From assembly GCA_937864175.1 (NCBI GenBank), contig CALMJH010000012.1:1-64000 (forward strand): DNA of 64,000 nucleotides. The letters run 5' to 3'. Both the position numbers and the translations under genes were made by a program. This DNA is from an uncultured Burkholderiales bacterium. Lineage in GTDB: Bacteria; Pseudomonadota; Gammaproteobacteria; Burkholderiales; Burkholderiaceae_A. The number at the start of each line of letters is the position of its first letter. Position 1 is the stretch's first letter. Positions 1-10,708 of this stretch are shown piece by piece. A model generated the notes under the pieces. The model ran no database searches. It saw only the letters and a program-made list of their open reading frames with translations, and was not told the origin of the DNA.

Positions 1-717
1 GGTGGGCGGTGGTCCAATGAGCCGCTGCCAGGCACCGGTCTCGGAGAGCAGATGGAGCATCGCCGAGGGCCGGCGACCCTGCAGACCTTTAATGAACTCC
101 TGCCAGACCCGTTCGGGCACGAGGCTGTCGACCTCCTGGCCCTCGACCATGGCCTTACACAGACCAAGGGTCTCTGGCGCCACCCGAAAGTCTGGCCAGC
201 GGGCCGAAAATCGTGCAAGCCGAATGAGCCGCACAGGGTCTTCTGAAAAAGCGGGACTGACGTGCCGCAGAAGGCCCGCTCGAAGGTCCGAGAGACCACC
301 GTAGGGATCCTGAAGCCGGCCATCTTCGCCGACGGCCATCGCGTTAACCGTCAGGTCGCGTCGGGCCAGGTCTTCCTCTAGGCTGACAGTCGAACTGGCC
401 TGAAAGACAAAGCCCCGATAGCCCTGGCCGGTCTTGCGCTCGGTCCGCGCCAAGGCAAATTCCGCATGGGTGGTTGGATGCAGAAAGACTGGAAAGTCCC
501 GGCCCACGGGTCGAAAGCCTGCTGCCAAGAGGTCCTCGGGCTCGCAGCCCACGACCAAGGTGTCGCGGTCCACATCGGGTTCGCCCAAGAGATGGTCGCG
601 AACGGCGCCGCCAACGCAGTAGAGGCGGGCCTGCTGGGGCAGCCGCTGCAAGACCGGGTCCGCACTCCGGTCGGGGGCCAGGGCAGACAGGCCCTGTTCA
701 GCGGCGTCTGAGATCAT
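1..717 (-). CDS. cca: CCA tRNA nucleotidyltransferase / poly(A) polymerase family (3' part outside window)
   Basis: Minus-strand translation from ATG at 717: MISDAAEQGLSALAPDRSADPVLQRLPQQARLYCVGGAVRDHLLGEPDVDRDTLVVG..., with VGGAVRD and the DxD region typical of nucleotidyltransferases; runs off the left edge. Confidence 0.9.
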   Translation of the reverse strand, partial: MISDAAEQGLSALAPDRSADPVLQRLPQQARLYCVGGAVRDHLLGEPDVDRDTLVVGCEPEDLLAAGFRPVGRDFPVFLHPTTHAEFALARTERKTGQGYRGFVFQASSTVSLEEDLARRDLTVNAMAVGEDGRLQDPYGGLSDLRAGLLRHVSPAFSEDPVRLIRLARFSARWPDFRVAPETLGLCKAMVEGQEVDSLVPERVWQEFIKGLQGRRPSAMLHLLSETGAWQRLIGPPPT

Positions 718-1715
718 CGCCGTGGGGCGACGGGCGCATCGTGTCGGCTTCGCCGGCTCAGGATTCGCTTGGCCTGAGCCTCACCAAGAAACACAGGCGC
801 AACCGTGTGGAGGCTGGTGAGGTGGTCGAGCCCCAGAATGGGGTCCATGGGACCGCTGGCCACATTGGGCAGGCTGGCCGAGGCCAGGTTGTCTCGGCTC
901 AGCAGCGGCCGTCCGGGTAGCTTCTCCATAACAACCGCCTGCAGCCAGGCAAGGCTGTCGGGCAGGGCCAAGATGGGACGACGACAGCCGGCATAGTGGC
1001 CCGCCCAATAGGCAATCTCATACAGGGTCAGGACTTCGGGCCCGGCGCATTCGTAAATCTTTCCGATGGTCTGCGGCGACTGGATACACCGGCAGATGGC
1101 GGTGGTCAGGTCGCCCACATAAATCGGCTGGAACCGCGCATGCGGGGTTACCAGGGGCAACACCGGCGCAAAGGACTGCATCCGGGCAAAGAGGTTGAGA
1201 AAGGCGTCACCAGGACCAAAGACGACGGAGGGCCGCAGGATGGTCAGGTCGAGATGGCCAGCCCGACGCAGGGCCAACTCGCCGGCCGCCTTCGATCGCA
1301 GGTACATCGACGGGGCAGTCTCGGAGGCGCCGATGGCGCTCACGTGAACGAGCCGGGAGATCCCGCTGCGTTGCATGACGCGGGCAATGCGGGCCGGAAG
1401 CTTGACATGGGCCTCGTCAAAGTCTGGGCCCCAGGGCTTGCCCACTCGGGATTGCAAGAGGCCGACCAGGTTGATCACCACTTCGCTGCCGGAGAGCGCG
1501 TCGTAGAGGTCCCCTTCTTGGTTCAGACGGGTCTGGACAATTTCAAGGCCCGGTAGAACTCGAAGTGGATGCGACTTGGACAGGCCGCGGGTGAGCACCC
1601 GAATACCCCGCCCAGAGCCCCCCCGAAGCCGAACCAGCCGGGCGGCCAGGGCCTGTCCAATAAATCCGGAGCCACCAATCAGGCTGATGGTGGGTTTGAG
1701 GTTGTCTGCATGCAT
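714..1715 (-). CDS. NAD(P)-dependent epimerase/dehydratase, complex I NDUFA9-like subunit family
   Basis: ISLIGGSGFIGQALAARLVRLRG Rossmann motif; ATGA overlap with cca. Confidence 0.85.
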   Translation of the reverse strand: MHADNLKPTISLIGGSGFIGQALAARLVRLRGGSGRGIRVLTRGLSKSHPLRVLPGLEIVQTRLNQEGDLYDALSGSEVVINLVGLLQSRVGKPWGPDFDEAHVKLPARIARVMQRSGISRLVHVSAIGASETAPSMYLRSKAAGELALRRAGHLDLTILRPSVVFGPGDAFLNLFARMQSFAPVLPLVTPHARFQPIYVGDLTTAICRCIQSPQTIGKIYECAGPEVLTLYEIAYWAGHYAGCRRPILALPDSLAWLQAVVMEKLPGRPLLSRDNLASASLPNVASGPMDPILGLDHLTSLHTVAPVFLGEAQAKRILSRRSRHDAPVAPRR

Positions 1716-1732
1716 GGTCTTGTCCGAAAGGC

Positions 1733-3640
1733 TTAAGGCGTGATGGTACCGAGCAGGTCCGTTAGCCGCTGAGGCGGCGTCTGCAGAGAGACCTTGATGA
1801 GGCTAGGCTGCAAGAGGCGCTGGTAGACCGCCATGTTGGCGGTGACAGCCTTGACATAGTCTCGGGTCTCGGTAAAGGGAATGGATTCTGCGAAGGCGGC
1901 CCCATCGATGCTTCGGCTAAGGCTCGCTCGCCAGAGCTTGCTGCGGGAAGGGCCTGCGTTGTAGGCGGCCGTTGCCAGAACAATTGAGCCGTCGAATTGT
2001 GTCTGGAGCTGGGCCATGTAGTGGGTTCCCAGCCGAATGTTGGTCGAGGGCTCGGCCAGCTGCCCCTGCTTGAATCGGCTCTGGCCGGTCTCTTTAGCCA
2101 ACATGCTGGCGGTCCTCGGCATGATCTGCATCAGACCGGTCGCTCCAACGGGTGATTTGATGTCAGTAATGAACCGTGACTCTTGTCGAATAAGCCCCAT
2201 GACCCATGGCGGTTGCAGGGTCTTGGAGCGGCTGCTCTGAAGGACGTCCTCTAGAAAGAGGCTGGGGTAACGAAAGTCGAGCGCATGGAGCTGCTTGGTC
2301 TGGATGGCGGCGGCAATTGCACGGTCGGGTAGCTTCGCACCGTAAGCGATCTCGGACAGGGCAATGAGCTCCTCGTCTTTGAGGCCATTGATCAGGTGAT
2401 TCCACTCCATCACAGCCTCAGCCCGAAGCCCGGCCTTGGCCAGGCCAATCGTGCGATTTACACCGGGATGCTGACGAAGACGGTTGCGATGGGCGACTAC
2501 CTGCTCTCGCTTCGGCACCTCGGTGTAGGCAGCAAACCAGTCTTGCTCAAGGGCCTCGGCGGCCAGCAGGCTGTAGAAACCCAGTCCAGGACTAATCTGA
2601 CGCAAGAGGTTTTTTGCAGTGTCTGGATGACCAAGCACCTCCAGGGCCCGAGCCCGCCAGAAGAGCCAGATGTCTTTCTGCCGGACGGCATCCGGCATGT
2701 CTCCAGTGGCCGCCAAGACTGCGGGCCAGTCGGACTGCCGAAGGGCCTGACGGGCCACCAATTCTTGGATCTGGGCGGGCTGTTGGCTCACAGACGGAAG
2801 ACCCGCCTTGGTCATCGACCAGGCCTTCTCTTCTGAGCGGACCCAGAGCCAGGCCCCGATGCTCAGCCGCGCGAAGTCTTTCTGCTCCGAAGAGAACTGG
2901 CCGGCCAGCTTGTTGAACTGCTCAAGGGCACGGCTGGGATGAACACGAGTAGCGGCCAGCAGGCCCAGCAGAGCCGGCTCATGGGCGGGGGGTTTGTAGC
3001 CCATCTTGGTGGCCGACTGCCAGAGCTGGTCGGCATGGCCTTTCTCTCCGGCCAAGGCCGCCCATCGCGCCCGTTGAACCACGTCGGAGGGCTTGATGAT
3101 GCCGCCCTCGATGAGCGACTGGGCCAGGCGGATGCAGGTTCTGCTGTCCTCCTGCCCCACCACCAGAGACTGCAGTACAGCGGTCTTGTCGACCACCAGA
3201 CGTCCTCGGGCACAGGCGATGGCGGGGTGTTGAACCTGCAGGGGGAGGTCTTGCACGACCGCGGCGGCCTGCTCCCAAGGGGCATGCTCGAGTGTGGCCA
3301 GGGCCCAGTCTTTTTGGATGGCCTGGGCCAGAACATGTTGACCATTGCGTTGAACAAAGGCCTGCATGGCCGCGAGCCAGTTCTTGTCCGTAGCCTTCTG
3401 CGGCAGGCCCAGCCTTAGCAGCCAATAATCCGGCCAGACTGCCAGGGGGTCATTGGCCAGGCGGTCTGCAGCCCGGCGAAGACCTGGCACATCCCGGGAT
3501 TCAAAGGCTTTTTTGGCCGCGAGAATGGGCGGGCTGGGTTGGGGCTTTGCCTGAGCCTCAAAGTGCATGCCAGCCATCACAATGAGGGCTAATAAGCCTA
3601 ACAGTGCGGGCGGTTTTATCGGGTGTTTCATCGGTGACAT
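1733..3640 (-). CDS. slt: Soluble lytic murein transglycosylase
   Basis: C-terminal GLIRQESRFITDIKSPVGATGLMQIMP...ATAAYNAGPSR; signal peptide follows MSPMKHPIKPP. Confidence 0.9.
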   Translation of the reverse strand: MSPMKHPIKPPALLGLLALIVMAGMHFEAQAKPQPSPPILAAKKAFESRDVPGLRRAADRLANDPLAVWPDYWLLRLGLPQKATDKNWLAAMQAFVQRNGQHVLAQAIQKDWALATLEHAPWEQAAAVVQDLPLQVQHPAIACARGRLVVDKTAVLQSLVVGQEDSRTCIRLAQSLIEGGIIKPSDVVQRARWAALAGEKGHADQLWQSATKMGYKPPAHEPALLGLLAATRVHPSRALEQFNKLAGQFSSEQKDFARLSIGAWLWVRSEEKAWSMTKAGLPSVSQQPAQIQELVARQALRQSDWPAVLAATGDMPDAVRQKDIWLFWRARALEVLGHPDTAKNLLRQISPGLGFYSLLAAEALEQDWFAAYTEVPKREQVVAHRNRLRQHPGVNRTIGLAKAGLRAEAVMEWNHLINGLKDEELIALSEIAYGAKLPDRAIAAAIQTKQLHALDFRYPSLFLEDVLQSSRSKTLQPPWVMGLIRQESRFITDIKSPVGATGLMQIMPRTASMLAKETGQSRFKQGQLAEPSTNIRLGTHYMAQLQTQFDGSIVLATAAYNAGPSRSKLWRASLSRSIDGAAFAESIPFTETRDYVKAVTANMAVYQRLLQPSLIKVSLQTPPQRLTDLLGTITP

Positions 3641-3669
3641 AGCCCTACGATATAACGGAGAGACGACAA

Positions 3670-4314
3670 ATGAGCAACGAACCACTGACGGCCGAGCCGC
3701 CGCCGGACCAGCCGGACAAATCGTTGTGGCGTCGTTGGCTGCTTCGAAGCCGTCTGTCCTTGCTGACGGAGGAGCGCCAGCGATTCGAAAAGCAGATGGC
3801 CGATGCCCTGTCGGCCAGAGCCGTGACCGAGGGCTGGCAGCGTGTCTTGGTCTTTCTGCCGTGGAAGGGTGAGCCCGATCTGGTCATGGTCTGGCGGGCC
3901 TGGCACAAGCGTGGCATTGCCCTTGGACTGCCCGTCGTCGAGGCCCATGATGCTCCGCTGCGGCTGGTGGACTGGGCACCCGGCAGCCCGATGCTCAAGG
4001 ACCTGATGGGCCTGCCGGCCCCACAGTCCCCACAGTCGCCACAGTCGCCACAGGCGGTTGCCACGGCTGAGACAGCCTCTCAATTCGACACCTGGGTTGT
4101 GCCCTGCGTTGGGGTGGACCAGCAGGGCTCTCGACTGGGTGCTGGCAAGGGCTTTTACGATCGAACCATTGCCGCCCGAACCGAGCAGGGACTGCCCAAG
4201 CCCCGGCTCTACGGCGTGACGTTCTCGAGCTGCCTGATTCCCATGACCCTCTCCGAGCCCCACGACCTGCGGCTCGATGCGGTACTGACAGAAAGAGGCT
4301 GGCGAGATTTTTAG
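3670..4314 (+). CDS. 5-formyltetrahydrofolate cyclo-ligase
   Basis: VPCVGVDQQGSRLGAGKGFYDRTI motif. Confidence 0.88.
   Translation: MSNEPLTAEPPPDQPDKSLWRRWLLRSRLSLLTEERQRFEKQMADALSARAVTEGWQRVLVFLPWKGEPDLVMVWRAWHKRGIALGLPVVEAHDAPLRLVDWAPGSPMLKDLMGLPAPQSPQSPQSPQAVATAETASQFDTWVVPCVGVDQQGSRLGAGKGFYDRTIAARTEQGLPKPRLYGVTFSSCLIPMTLSEPHDLRLDAVLTERGWRDF
4021..4053 (+). repeat. 9-bp in-frame tandem repeat (CCACAGTCC/G, about 3.5 copies)
   Basis: ccacagtccccacagtcgccacagtcgccacagg encodes PQSPQSPQSPQ. Confidence 0.9.
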
Positions 4315-5150
4315 GCCGGCAGGGCGCCACGAATGCCCAGGGCCTCGACGATGGCCAGGGTGGGTTCTGCCCGGTTCATGGTGTAGAAGTGAAGGCCCGG
4401 CACGCCAGCCGTCACCAGCTGGTCGACCAGATCGGTCACGACGTCTTGGCCGAAGGCGCGAATCGAGGCCGCATCATCCCCGAAGCTCGCCAGTCGCTGA
4501 CGAATCCACCGAGGAATCTCAGCCCCGCAGGCATCGGAGAAACGGGCCAGCTGGTTGTAGTTGGTGATGGGCATGATGCCCGGTGTGATCGGCACCTCAA
4601 TGCCTTGCTGGTAGGCGTCGTCAACGAATCGGAAGTACGCATCGGTGTTGAAGAAGTACTGGGTGATAGCCCCATTGGCCCCCGCTCGAACTTTTTCAAC
4701 AAAATGCCGCAGATCGTCTTGGGCTGATCGGGCCTGGGGATGGACCTCTGGATAGGCGGCCACCTCAATCTCAAAGGCATCGCCAAATCGCTGGCGAATA
4801 AAGTGCACCAGGTCTTTTGCATGGGAGAAGGCCCCGCCCTGGCCATAACCACTGGGCAGGTCACCCCGCAGGGCCACTAGCCGGCGGATGCCGCGGGACT
4901 GGTAGTCCGTGAGCAGAGAGGCCATGTCGTCCTCTGAGGCCCCAATGCAGGAGACGTGGGGCGCCACCTGAGGAAAGAGGGCCTGCATCTGGGCCACGGT
5001 GGCCAGCGTCCCCTCGCGGGTGGACCCGCCAGCCCCGTAGGTGACCGACACATACTGAGGCTGAATGCGCGCAAGCGTCTTGGCCGTCTCAGCCAAGGAC
5101 GCCTGGGCGCTTTCCGTCTTGGGCGGAAAGAACTCCAGGCTGATCTGCAT
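4311..5150 (-). CDS. metF: Methylenetetrahydrofolate reductase
   Basis: MQISLEFFPPKTESAQ...VSVTYGAGGSTREGTL...ALRGDLPSG. Confidence 0.96.
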   Translation of the reverse strand: MQISLEFFPPKTESAQASLAETAKTLARIQPQYVSVTYGAGGSTREGTLATVAQMQALFPQVAPHVSCIGASEDDMASLLTDYQSRGIRRLVALRGDLPSGYGQGGAFSHAKDLVHFIRQRFGDAFEIEVAAYPEVHPQARSAQDDLRHFVEKVRAGANGAITQYFFNTDAYFRFVDDAYQQGIEVPITPGIMPITNYNQLARFSDACGAEIPRWIRQRLASFGDDAASIRAFGQDVVTDLVDQLVTAGVPGLHFYTMNRAEPTLAIVEALGIRGALPA

Positions 5151-5158
5151 GCGGTCCC

Positions 5159-6580
<1,422 letters not shown>

Positions 6581-6609
6581 CTCGCGGTCCTTTCTGGTCT
6601 GAAGTGGAG

Positions 6610-6690
6610 TCGCGAGCGCCGTTGCGGTTGCCCGCAGACTTGCGGGCCACTCGAGCCTGGGAGGACAAGCCTCTCGCAACGCTCCTCGAG
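6610..6690 (-). promoter_or_regulatory. SAH riboswitch (S-adenosylhomocysteine aptamer) in the ahcY 5' leader
   Basis: Minus strand CTCGAGGAGCGTTGCGAGAGGCTTGTCCTCCCAGGCTCGAGTGGCCCGCAAGTCTGCGGGCAACCGCAACGGCGCTCGCGAC: GAGCG/CGCTC P1, conserved CCAGGCTCG and GCAACGGCGCTC blocks, CTCGAG/CTCGAG pseudoknot potential, 7-bp hairpin GCCCGCA-agtc-TGCGGGC. Confidence 0.93.
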
Positions 6691-6755
6691 TGAGTTCCCA
6701 TTTTCGCCCACAGACGGAGAGTGGTCAAGGCCACCCCCCCATCCGGGGTCTTGGC

Positions 6756-7919
6756 CTACCGGCAGTGGGCTTTGAGGGCCTCGGCCTTGTCCGTGGCCTC
6801 CCAGGTAAATTCAGGCTCTTCCCGGCCGAAGTGGCCGTAGGCTGCGGTCTTTCGGTAGATGGGCCGCAGCAGGTCGAGCATCTGGACAATGCCTTTTGGC
6901 CGCAGGTCAAAGACCTCCTGGACTGCCGCCGCGATGGTCTCGTCAGGCACCAGGCCTGTGCCTTGTGTGGTGACCCAGACCGAGGTGGGCCGGGCCACGC
7001 CAATGGCGTAGCTCACCTGAACCAGGGCCTTCTTGGCAAGGCCTGCAGCCACGATGTTTTTGGCCACATAGCGGCCCGCGTAGGCGGCCGACCGGTCGAC
7101 CTTCGAGGGGTCTTTGCCAGAGAAGGCGCCGCCGCCGTGTGGGGCCGCACCACCGTAGGTGTCGACCACAATCTTGCGACCCGTCAGGCCGCAGTCGCCC
7201 TGAGGGCCGCCAATTACAAACCGACCGGTGGGATTCACCAGATACTGGATCGAACCCTTGACCAGGTGCTTGGGAAGAATGGGCTTGATGATTTCTTCAA
7301 TCACCGCCTCGCGCAGCTGCTCCAGGGAGACCTCGGGTGCATGCTGGGTCGACAAGACCACCGTGTCAATGCTGTCGGGCCGACCGTCGACATACCGAAG
7401 CGTCACCTGCGACTTGGCATCGGGTCTGAGCCAAGGCAGCCGGCCATCACGGCGGACCAGCGACTGGCGCTCGACGAGCCGGTGGGAGAGGTGAATCGCG
7501 GCGGGCATGAGCTCTGGTGTCTCATCACAGGCGTAGCCAAACATCAGGCCCTGGTCACCAGCACCCTGGTCCAGGTCGTTGTCAAAGGCCTTGTTGACGC
7601 CTTGGGCGATGTCAGGACTCTGCTTGTCATAGGCCACCAGCACCGCACAGCCTTTGTAGTCAATGCCGAATTCCGTGTTGTCGTAGCCGATGCCTTTGAT
7701 GGTCTCCCGAGCGACCTGGATGTAGTCGACGTTTGCCTGGGTTGTGATTTCGCCGGCCAGCACCACCAGACCGGTGTTGCAGAGGGTCTCGGCAGCAACG
7801 CGCGAGGTGGGGTCCTGGGCCAGGATGGCGTCCAAGATGGCATCAGAGATTTGATCGGCGACCTTGTCGGGATGGCCTTCGGAGACGGATTCCGAGGTGA
7901 AAAAATAGTCTTGCGACAT
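6756..7919 (-). CDS. metK: S-adenosylmethionine synthetase
   Basis: [67 protein letters not shown]. Confidence 0.98.
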   Translation of the reverse strand: MSQDYFFTSESVSEGHPDKVADQISDAILDAILAQDPTSRVAAETLCNTGLVVLAGEITTQANVDYIQVARETIKGIGYDNTEFGIDYKGCAVLVAYDKQSPDIAQGVNKAFDNDLDQGAGDQGLMFGYACDETPELMPAAIHLSHRLVERQSLVRRDGRLPWLRPDAKSQVTLRYVDGRPDSIDTVVLSTQHAPEVSLEQLREAVIEEIIKPILPKHLVKGSIQYLVNPTGRFVIGGPQGDCGLTGRKIVVDTYGGAAPHGGGAFSGKDPSKVDRSAAYAGRYVAKNIVAAGLAKKALVQVSYAIGVARPTSVWVTTQGTGLVPDETIAAAVQEVFDLRPKGIVQMLDLLRPIYRKTAAYGHFGREEPEFTWEATDKAEALKAHCR

Positions 7920-8012
7920 CTGTAGTCCTTTTCGAGGCAGACACCTTGCGGCTTGTCTCTAAAGGATTACTCTAAAGGTCGCAGGACTCTCTCGAGCCCC
8001 CTGCGGGCGCTT
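7920..8012 (-). promoter_or_regulatory. Candidate structured cis-regulatory leader of metK with SD-sequestering alternative pairings
   Basis: Manual folding: GCAGG(8004-8000)/CCTGC(7985-7981) hairpin with GAGA loop versus AGTCCT(7988-7983)/AGGACT(7929-7924) that covers the SD; internal hairpin AGACA-ag-CC-GCAA-GG-TGTCT (7958-7939). Confidence 0.4.
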
Positions 8013-8083
8013 TAGCGGTATTTAGAAGACAATCGCCCCGCAAGTTGTCGATTAAATCGGCGATAAGAATCACTATAGACCCT

Positions 8084-8944
8084 ATGACCGCCTTCTTTCA
8101 ACTTGGCGCCCATCTGCCGCTCTGGCTGCTCAGGCGCCTGGGCAGCCTCCTCGGCCATGCCATCTGGTGGCTCTCACCCGCCTATCGACGAATGTTCCGG
8201 GCCAACTGGGCGCTCGCCATGGCTGGCGACCAGGCAAGCCCCTCGCAGCGGGCCCGCCAGCACCGGGCTATTGGGCAGGCCGGCCAGATGGTCTTGGAGT
8301 TGCCAAAGATCTGGTGCGATGACCAGGCCTGGCAGGCCATGGCCCTGGTTGGGCTCGAGGCCTTGACGGCGGCACAGGCACGAGGCCGCGGGGTGATTGT
8401 GCTTACGCCCCACCTGGGAGCCTTCGAGCTGGCCCCCCGGGTTCTGGGGCGCCATCACCCGATGACGGTGCTCTACCGACCGGCGCGTCAGCCAGCAGTC
8501 GAGCGACTGCTTCAACGGCTGCGTCCAACCGCCCAGGTGGCCACAGCGCCCGCCAACGCGGCGGGCGTGCGACAGCTGCTCAGAGCCCTTCGGTCTGGCC
8601 AAGTCATTGGCATGCTGCCCGACCAGGTGCCCTCCAAGGGCGATGGCCTCTGGGCCCCCTTTTTCGGCCGACCCGCCTACACCATGGTGCTGCCTCTGCG
8701 GCTAGCCCAGACGACCGGGGCCAGCCTGATCTGGGCCCTGGCCCAGAGGGTGCCAGGGGGCTGGCAGCTTAGCCTGGAGGACTGGCGGCCCGAGGGACTC
8801 GACCAGCCCGACACGCCGCTACAGACCCTTGTGGAGGCGCTCAACCGCAAGACCGAAGAGGTCATTCTTCGCGCACCCGACCAATACCTCTGGGCCTATA
8901 ACCGATACAAGAATCCGCAGGCCGGTGGGGCACCGACCGCATGA
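8084..8944 (+). CDS. Lipid A biosynthesis acyltransferase (LpxL/HtrB family)
   Basis: IVLTPHLGAFELAPRVLG (H-x4-E context), MTVLYRPARQP. Confidence 0.88.
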   Translation: MTAFFQLGAHLPLWLLRRLGSLLGHAIWWLSPAYRRMFRANWALAMAGDQASPSQRARQHRAIGQAGQMVLELPKIWCDDQAWQAMALVGLEALTAAQARGRGVIVLTPHLGAFELAPRVLGRHHPMTVLYRPARQPAVERLLQRLRPTAQVATAPANAAGVRQLLRALRSGQVIGMLPDQVPSKGDGLWAPFFGRPAYTMVLPLRLAQTTGASLIWALAQRVPGGWQLSLEDWRPEGLDQPDTPLQTLVEALNRKTEEVILRAPDQYLWAYNRYKNPQAGGAPTA

Positions 8945-9825
8945 TGTCTCTTTCTGAGGGGCTCATCGCCCTTGGGCTCTGGCTTGGTCAGGCCGCCTCT
9001 CGACTGCCACCGACCATGCGCCGTGCCCTTGCCTGGTCTCTGGGCCGGCTGCTCTATGGCCTGGCTGTGCCTCGACGGCGTGTCGCCAGGACCAACCTGC
9101 GGCTCTGTTTTCCCCACTGGTCAGAGCACAAGCGTCGCCAGGTGATCAAGCAGCATTTTGACTTCTATGCCCGTGCCTTTTTTGATCGCTTCGAGGTCTG
9201 GCGAGCCTCCGAGAGGCGCATCTCACAGTGGGTCAGCCTGCAAGAGGTCCATCACTTCGAGAAACTTCGCGGCCAGCCGACCATCGTGCTGGCGCCTCAT
9301 TTCCTGGGCCTGGATGCGGGGGGCATTCGTCTACAACTCGCCTGCCGAATGGTCTCCATGTATTCCAATCAGTCCAGCGAGGTCCTCAACGATTTCGTCC
9401 TTCGGGGGCGGTCTCGGTTCAACGACCCGGTGCTCTTGTCTCGGCAGGACGGCATCGGACGGCTGGCCCGCTTGTTGAAGAAAGACCATGTCGCCTACTT
9501 CCTGCCTGACATGGATTTTGGTCAGCGCGACGCAGTCTTCGCTGACTTCTTTGGCCAGAAGGCCGCCACGGTTACCAGCGTCGTCCGGCTGGCCCAACTC
9601 ACCGGCGCAGCCGTCTGCCCGCTAGTGACGACCATGACTGACCAGGGCTACGAGGCCCGCTTCTACGAGCCTTGGTTTCACCGGCCAGACGAGGATCTCC
9701 AGGCGGCTGTACAGCGGATGAATGACTTTATCGAGGCCAGGGTCTGCGAGCAGCCGGCCCAGTACCTCTGGACCCACCGACGATTTAAGACCCGACCTGA
9801 CGGCCAGCCTTCGGTCTATGCATAA
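8941..9825 (+). CDS. Lipid A biosynthesis acyltransferase, second paralogue (LpxL/LpxM family)
   Basis: Same family as upstream gene; IVLAPHFLGLDAGGIRLQ, PAQYLWTHRRFKTRP. Confidence 0.85.
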   Translation: MMSLSEGLIALGLWLGQAASRLPPTMRRALAWSLGRLLYGLAVPRRRVARTNLRLCFPHWSEHKRRQVIKQHFDFYARAFFDRFEVWRASERRISQWVSLQEVHHFEKLRGQPTIVLAPHFLGLDAGGIRLQLACRMVSMYSNQSSEVLNDFVLRGRSRFNDPVLLSRQDGIGRLARLLKKDHVAYFLPDMDFGQRDAVFADFFGQKAATVTSVVRLAQLTGAAVCPLVTTMTDQGYEARFYEPWFHRPDEDLQAAVQRMNDFIEARVCEQPAQYLWTHRRFKTRPDGQPSVYA

Positions 9826-9832
9826 TCCCGTC

Positions 9833-10708
9833 ATGACTCTCCCAATCGTTTTTACCAAGATGCACGGCGCCGGCAACGACTTCGTGGTCTTGGATGGACG
9901 TGCGGGGCTTGCAGACCATGTCCTGCAGCCGACGACTCTTCAACGCCTGGCCGATCGCCGATTTGGCGTGGGGGCAGACCAGATTCTGGTGGTTGAATCC
10001 AGCCCAGACCCCAGGGCAGATTTTGTCTACCGCATCTTCAATGCGGACGGTCAGGAGGTTGAGCAGTGTGGCAATGGCGCACGCTGTTTCGCCCGCTACG
10101 TCATCGACCATCAATTGGCACCGGGCCCTTCCATTCGAGTCCTGACCAAGGCTGGCCTTATCACCCCCACCGTCGAGCCCTCGGGAGACGTCACCGTGGA
10201 CATGGGCCGTCCAGACCTGCGGGCCCAGAGCCTGCCTTTCTTGGTTCAGGGCCTGGCCACCGAGGTTGTCGGGGGGCAGAGCCGCTATGCCCTCGAGCCG
10301 CCCGGGTCAACGCAGATCTGGTTTGCCCCCGTCAGCATGGGCAACCCGCACCTGGTCACCTGGGTCTCCGATCTCGACCAGGCCGCAGTGGCCGCAATAG
10401 GCAGCTGGCTGCAGTCCCACGAGCGCCTGCCGCAGAGGGTGAATGTGGGTTTTGGGCAGGTCCTCAGTCGCAACAGCCTTCGCCTGAGAGTCTTTGAGCG
10501 AGGCGCCGGAGAGACGCTCGCCTGCGGCACCGGGGCCTGCGCAGCCGTGGTCAGCGGAGTCGCCCAGGGGCTCCTTCAGGCTGACGAGTCAATTGAAGTC
10601 CAGACCCGCGGAGGCCTGCTTCACATTCGATGGCCCGGGACCCCAACAGAGGCGGTCAGCATGACCGGACCCGCCGTGACTGTCTTTACCGGAGAGATCC
10701 ACCTATGA
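9833..10708 (+). CDS. dapF: Diaminopimelate epimerase
   Basis: IVFTKMHGAGNDFVVLDGR; EQCGNGARCFARYV; ETLACGTGACAAVV. Confidence 0.97.
   Translation: MTLPIVFTKMHGAGNDFVVLDGRAGLADHVLQPTTLQRLADRRFGVGADQILVVESSPDPRADFVYRIFNADGQEVEQCGNGARCFARYVIDHQLAPGPSIRVLTKAGLITPTVEPSGDVTVDMGRPDLRAQSLPFLVQGLATEVVGGQSRYALEPPGSTQIWFAPVSMGNPHLVTWVSDLDQAAVAAIGSWLQSHERLPQRVNVGFGQVLSRNSLRLRVFERGAGETLACGTGACAAVVSGVAQGLLQADESIEVQTRGGLLHIRWPGTPTEAVSMTGPAVTVFTGEIHL

Noticed and set aside
3641-3669. 6S RNA next to the 5-formyl-THF cyclo-ligase gene
   Set aside because: The ssrS-ygfA linkage is known in gammaproteobacteria, but the spacer here is only about 29 bp, too short for 6S RNA
6690-7925. 411-aa plus-strand ORF antisense to metK
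   Set aside because: Antisense shadow of metK; no recognisable domain
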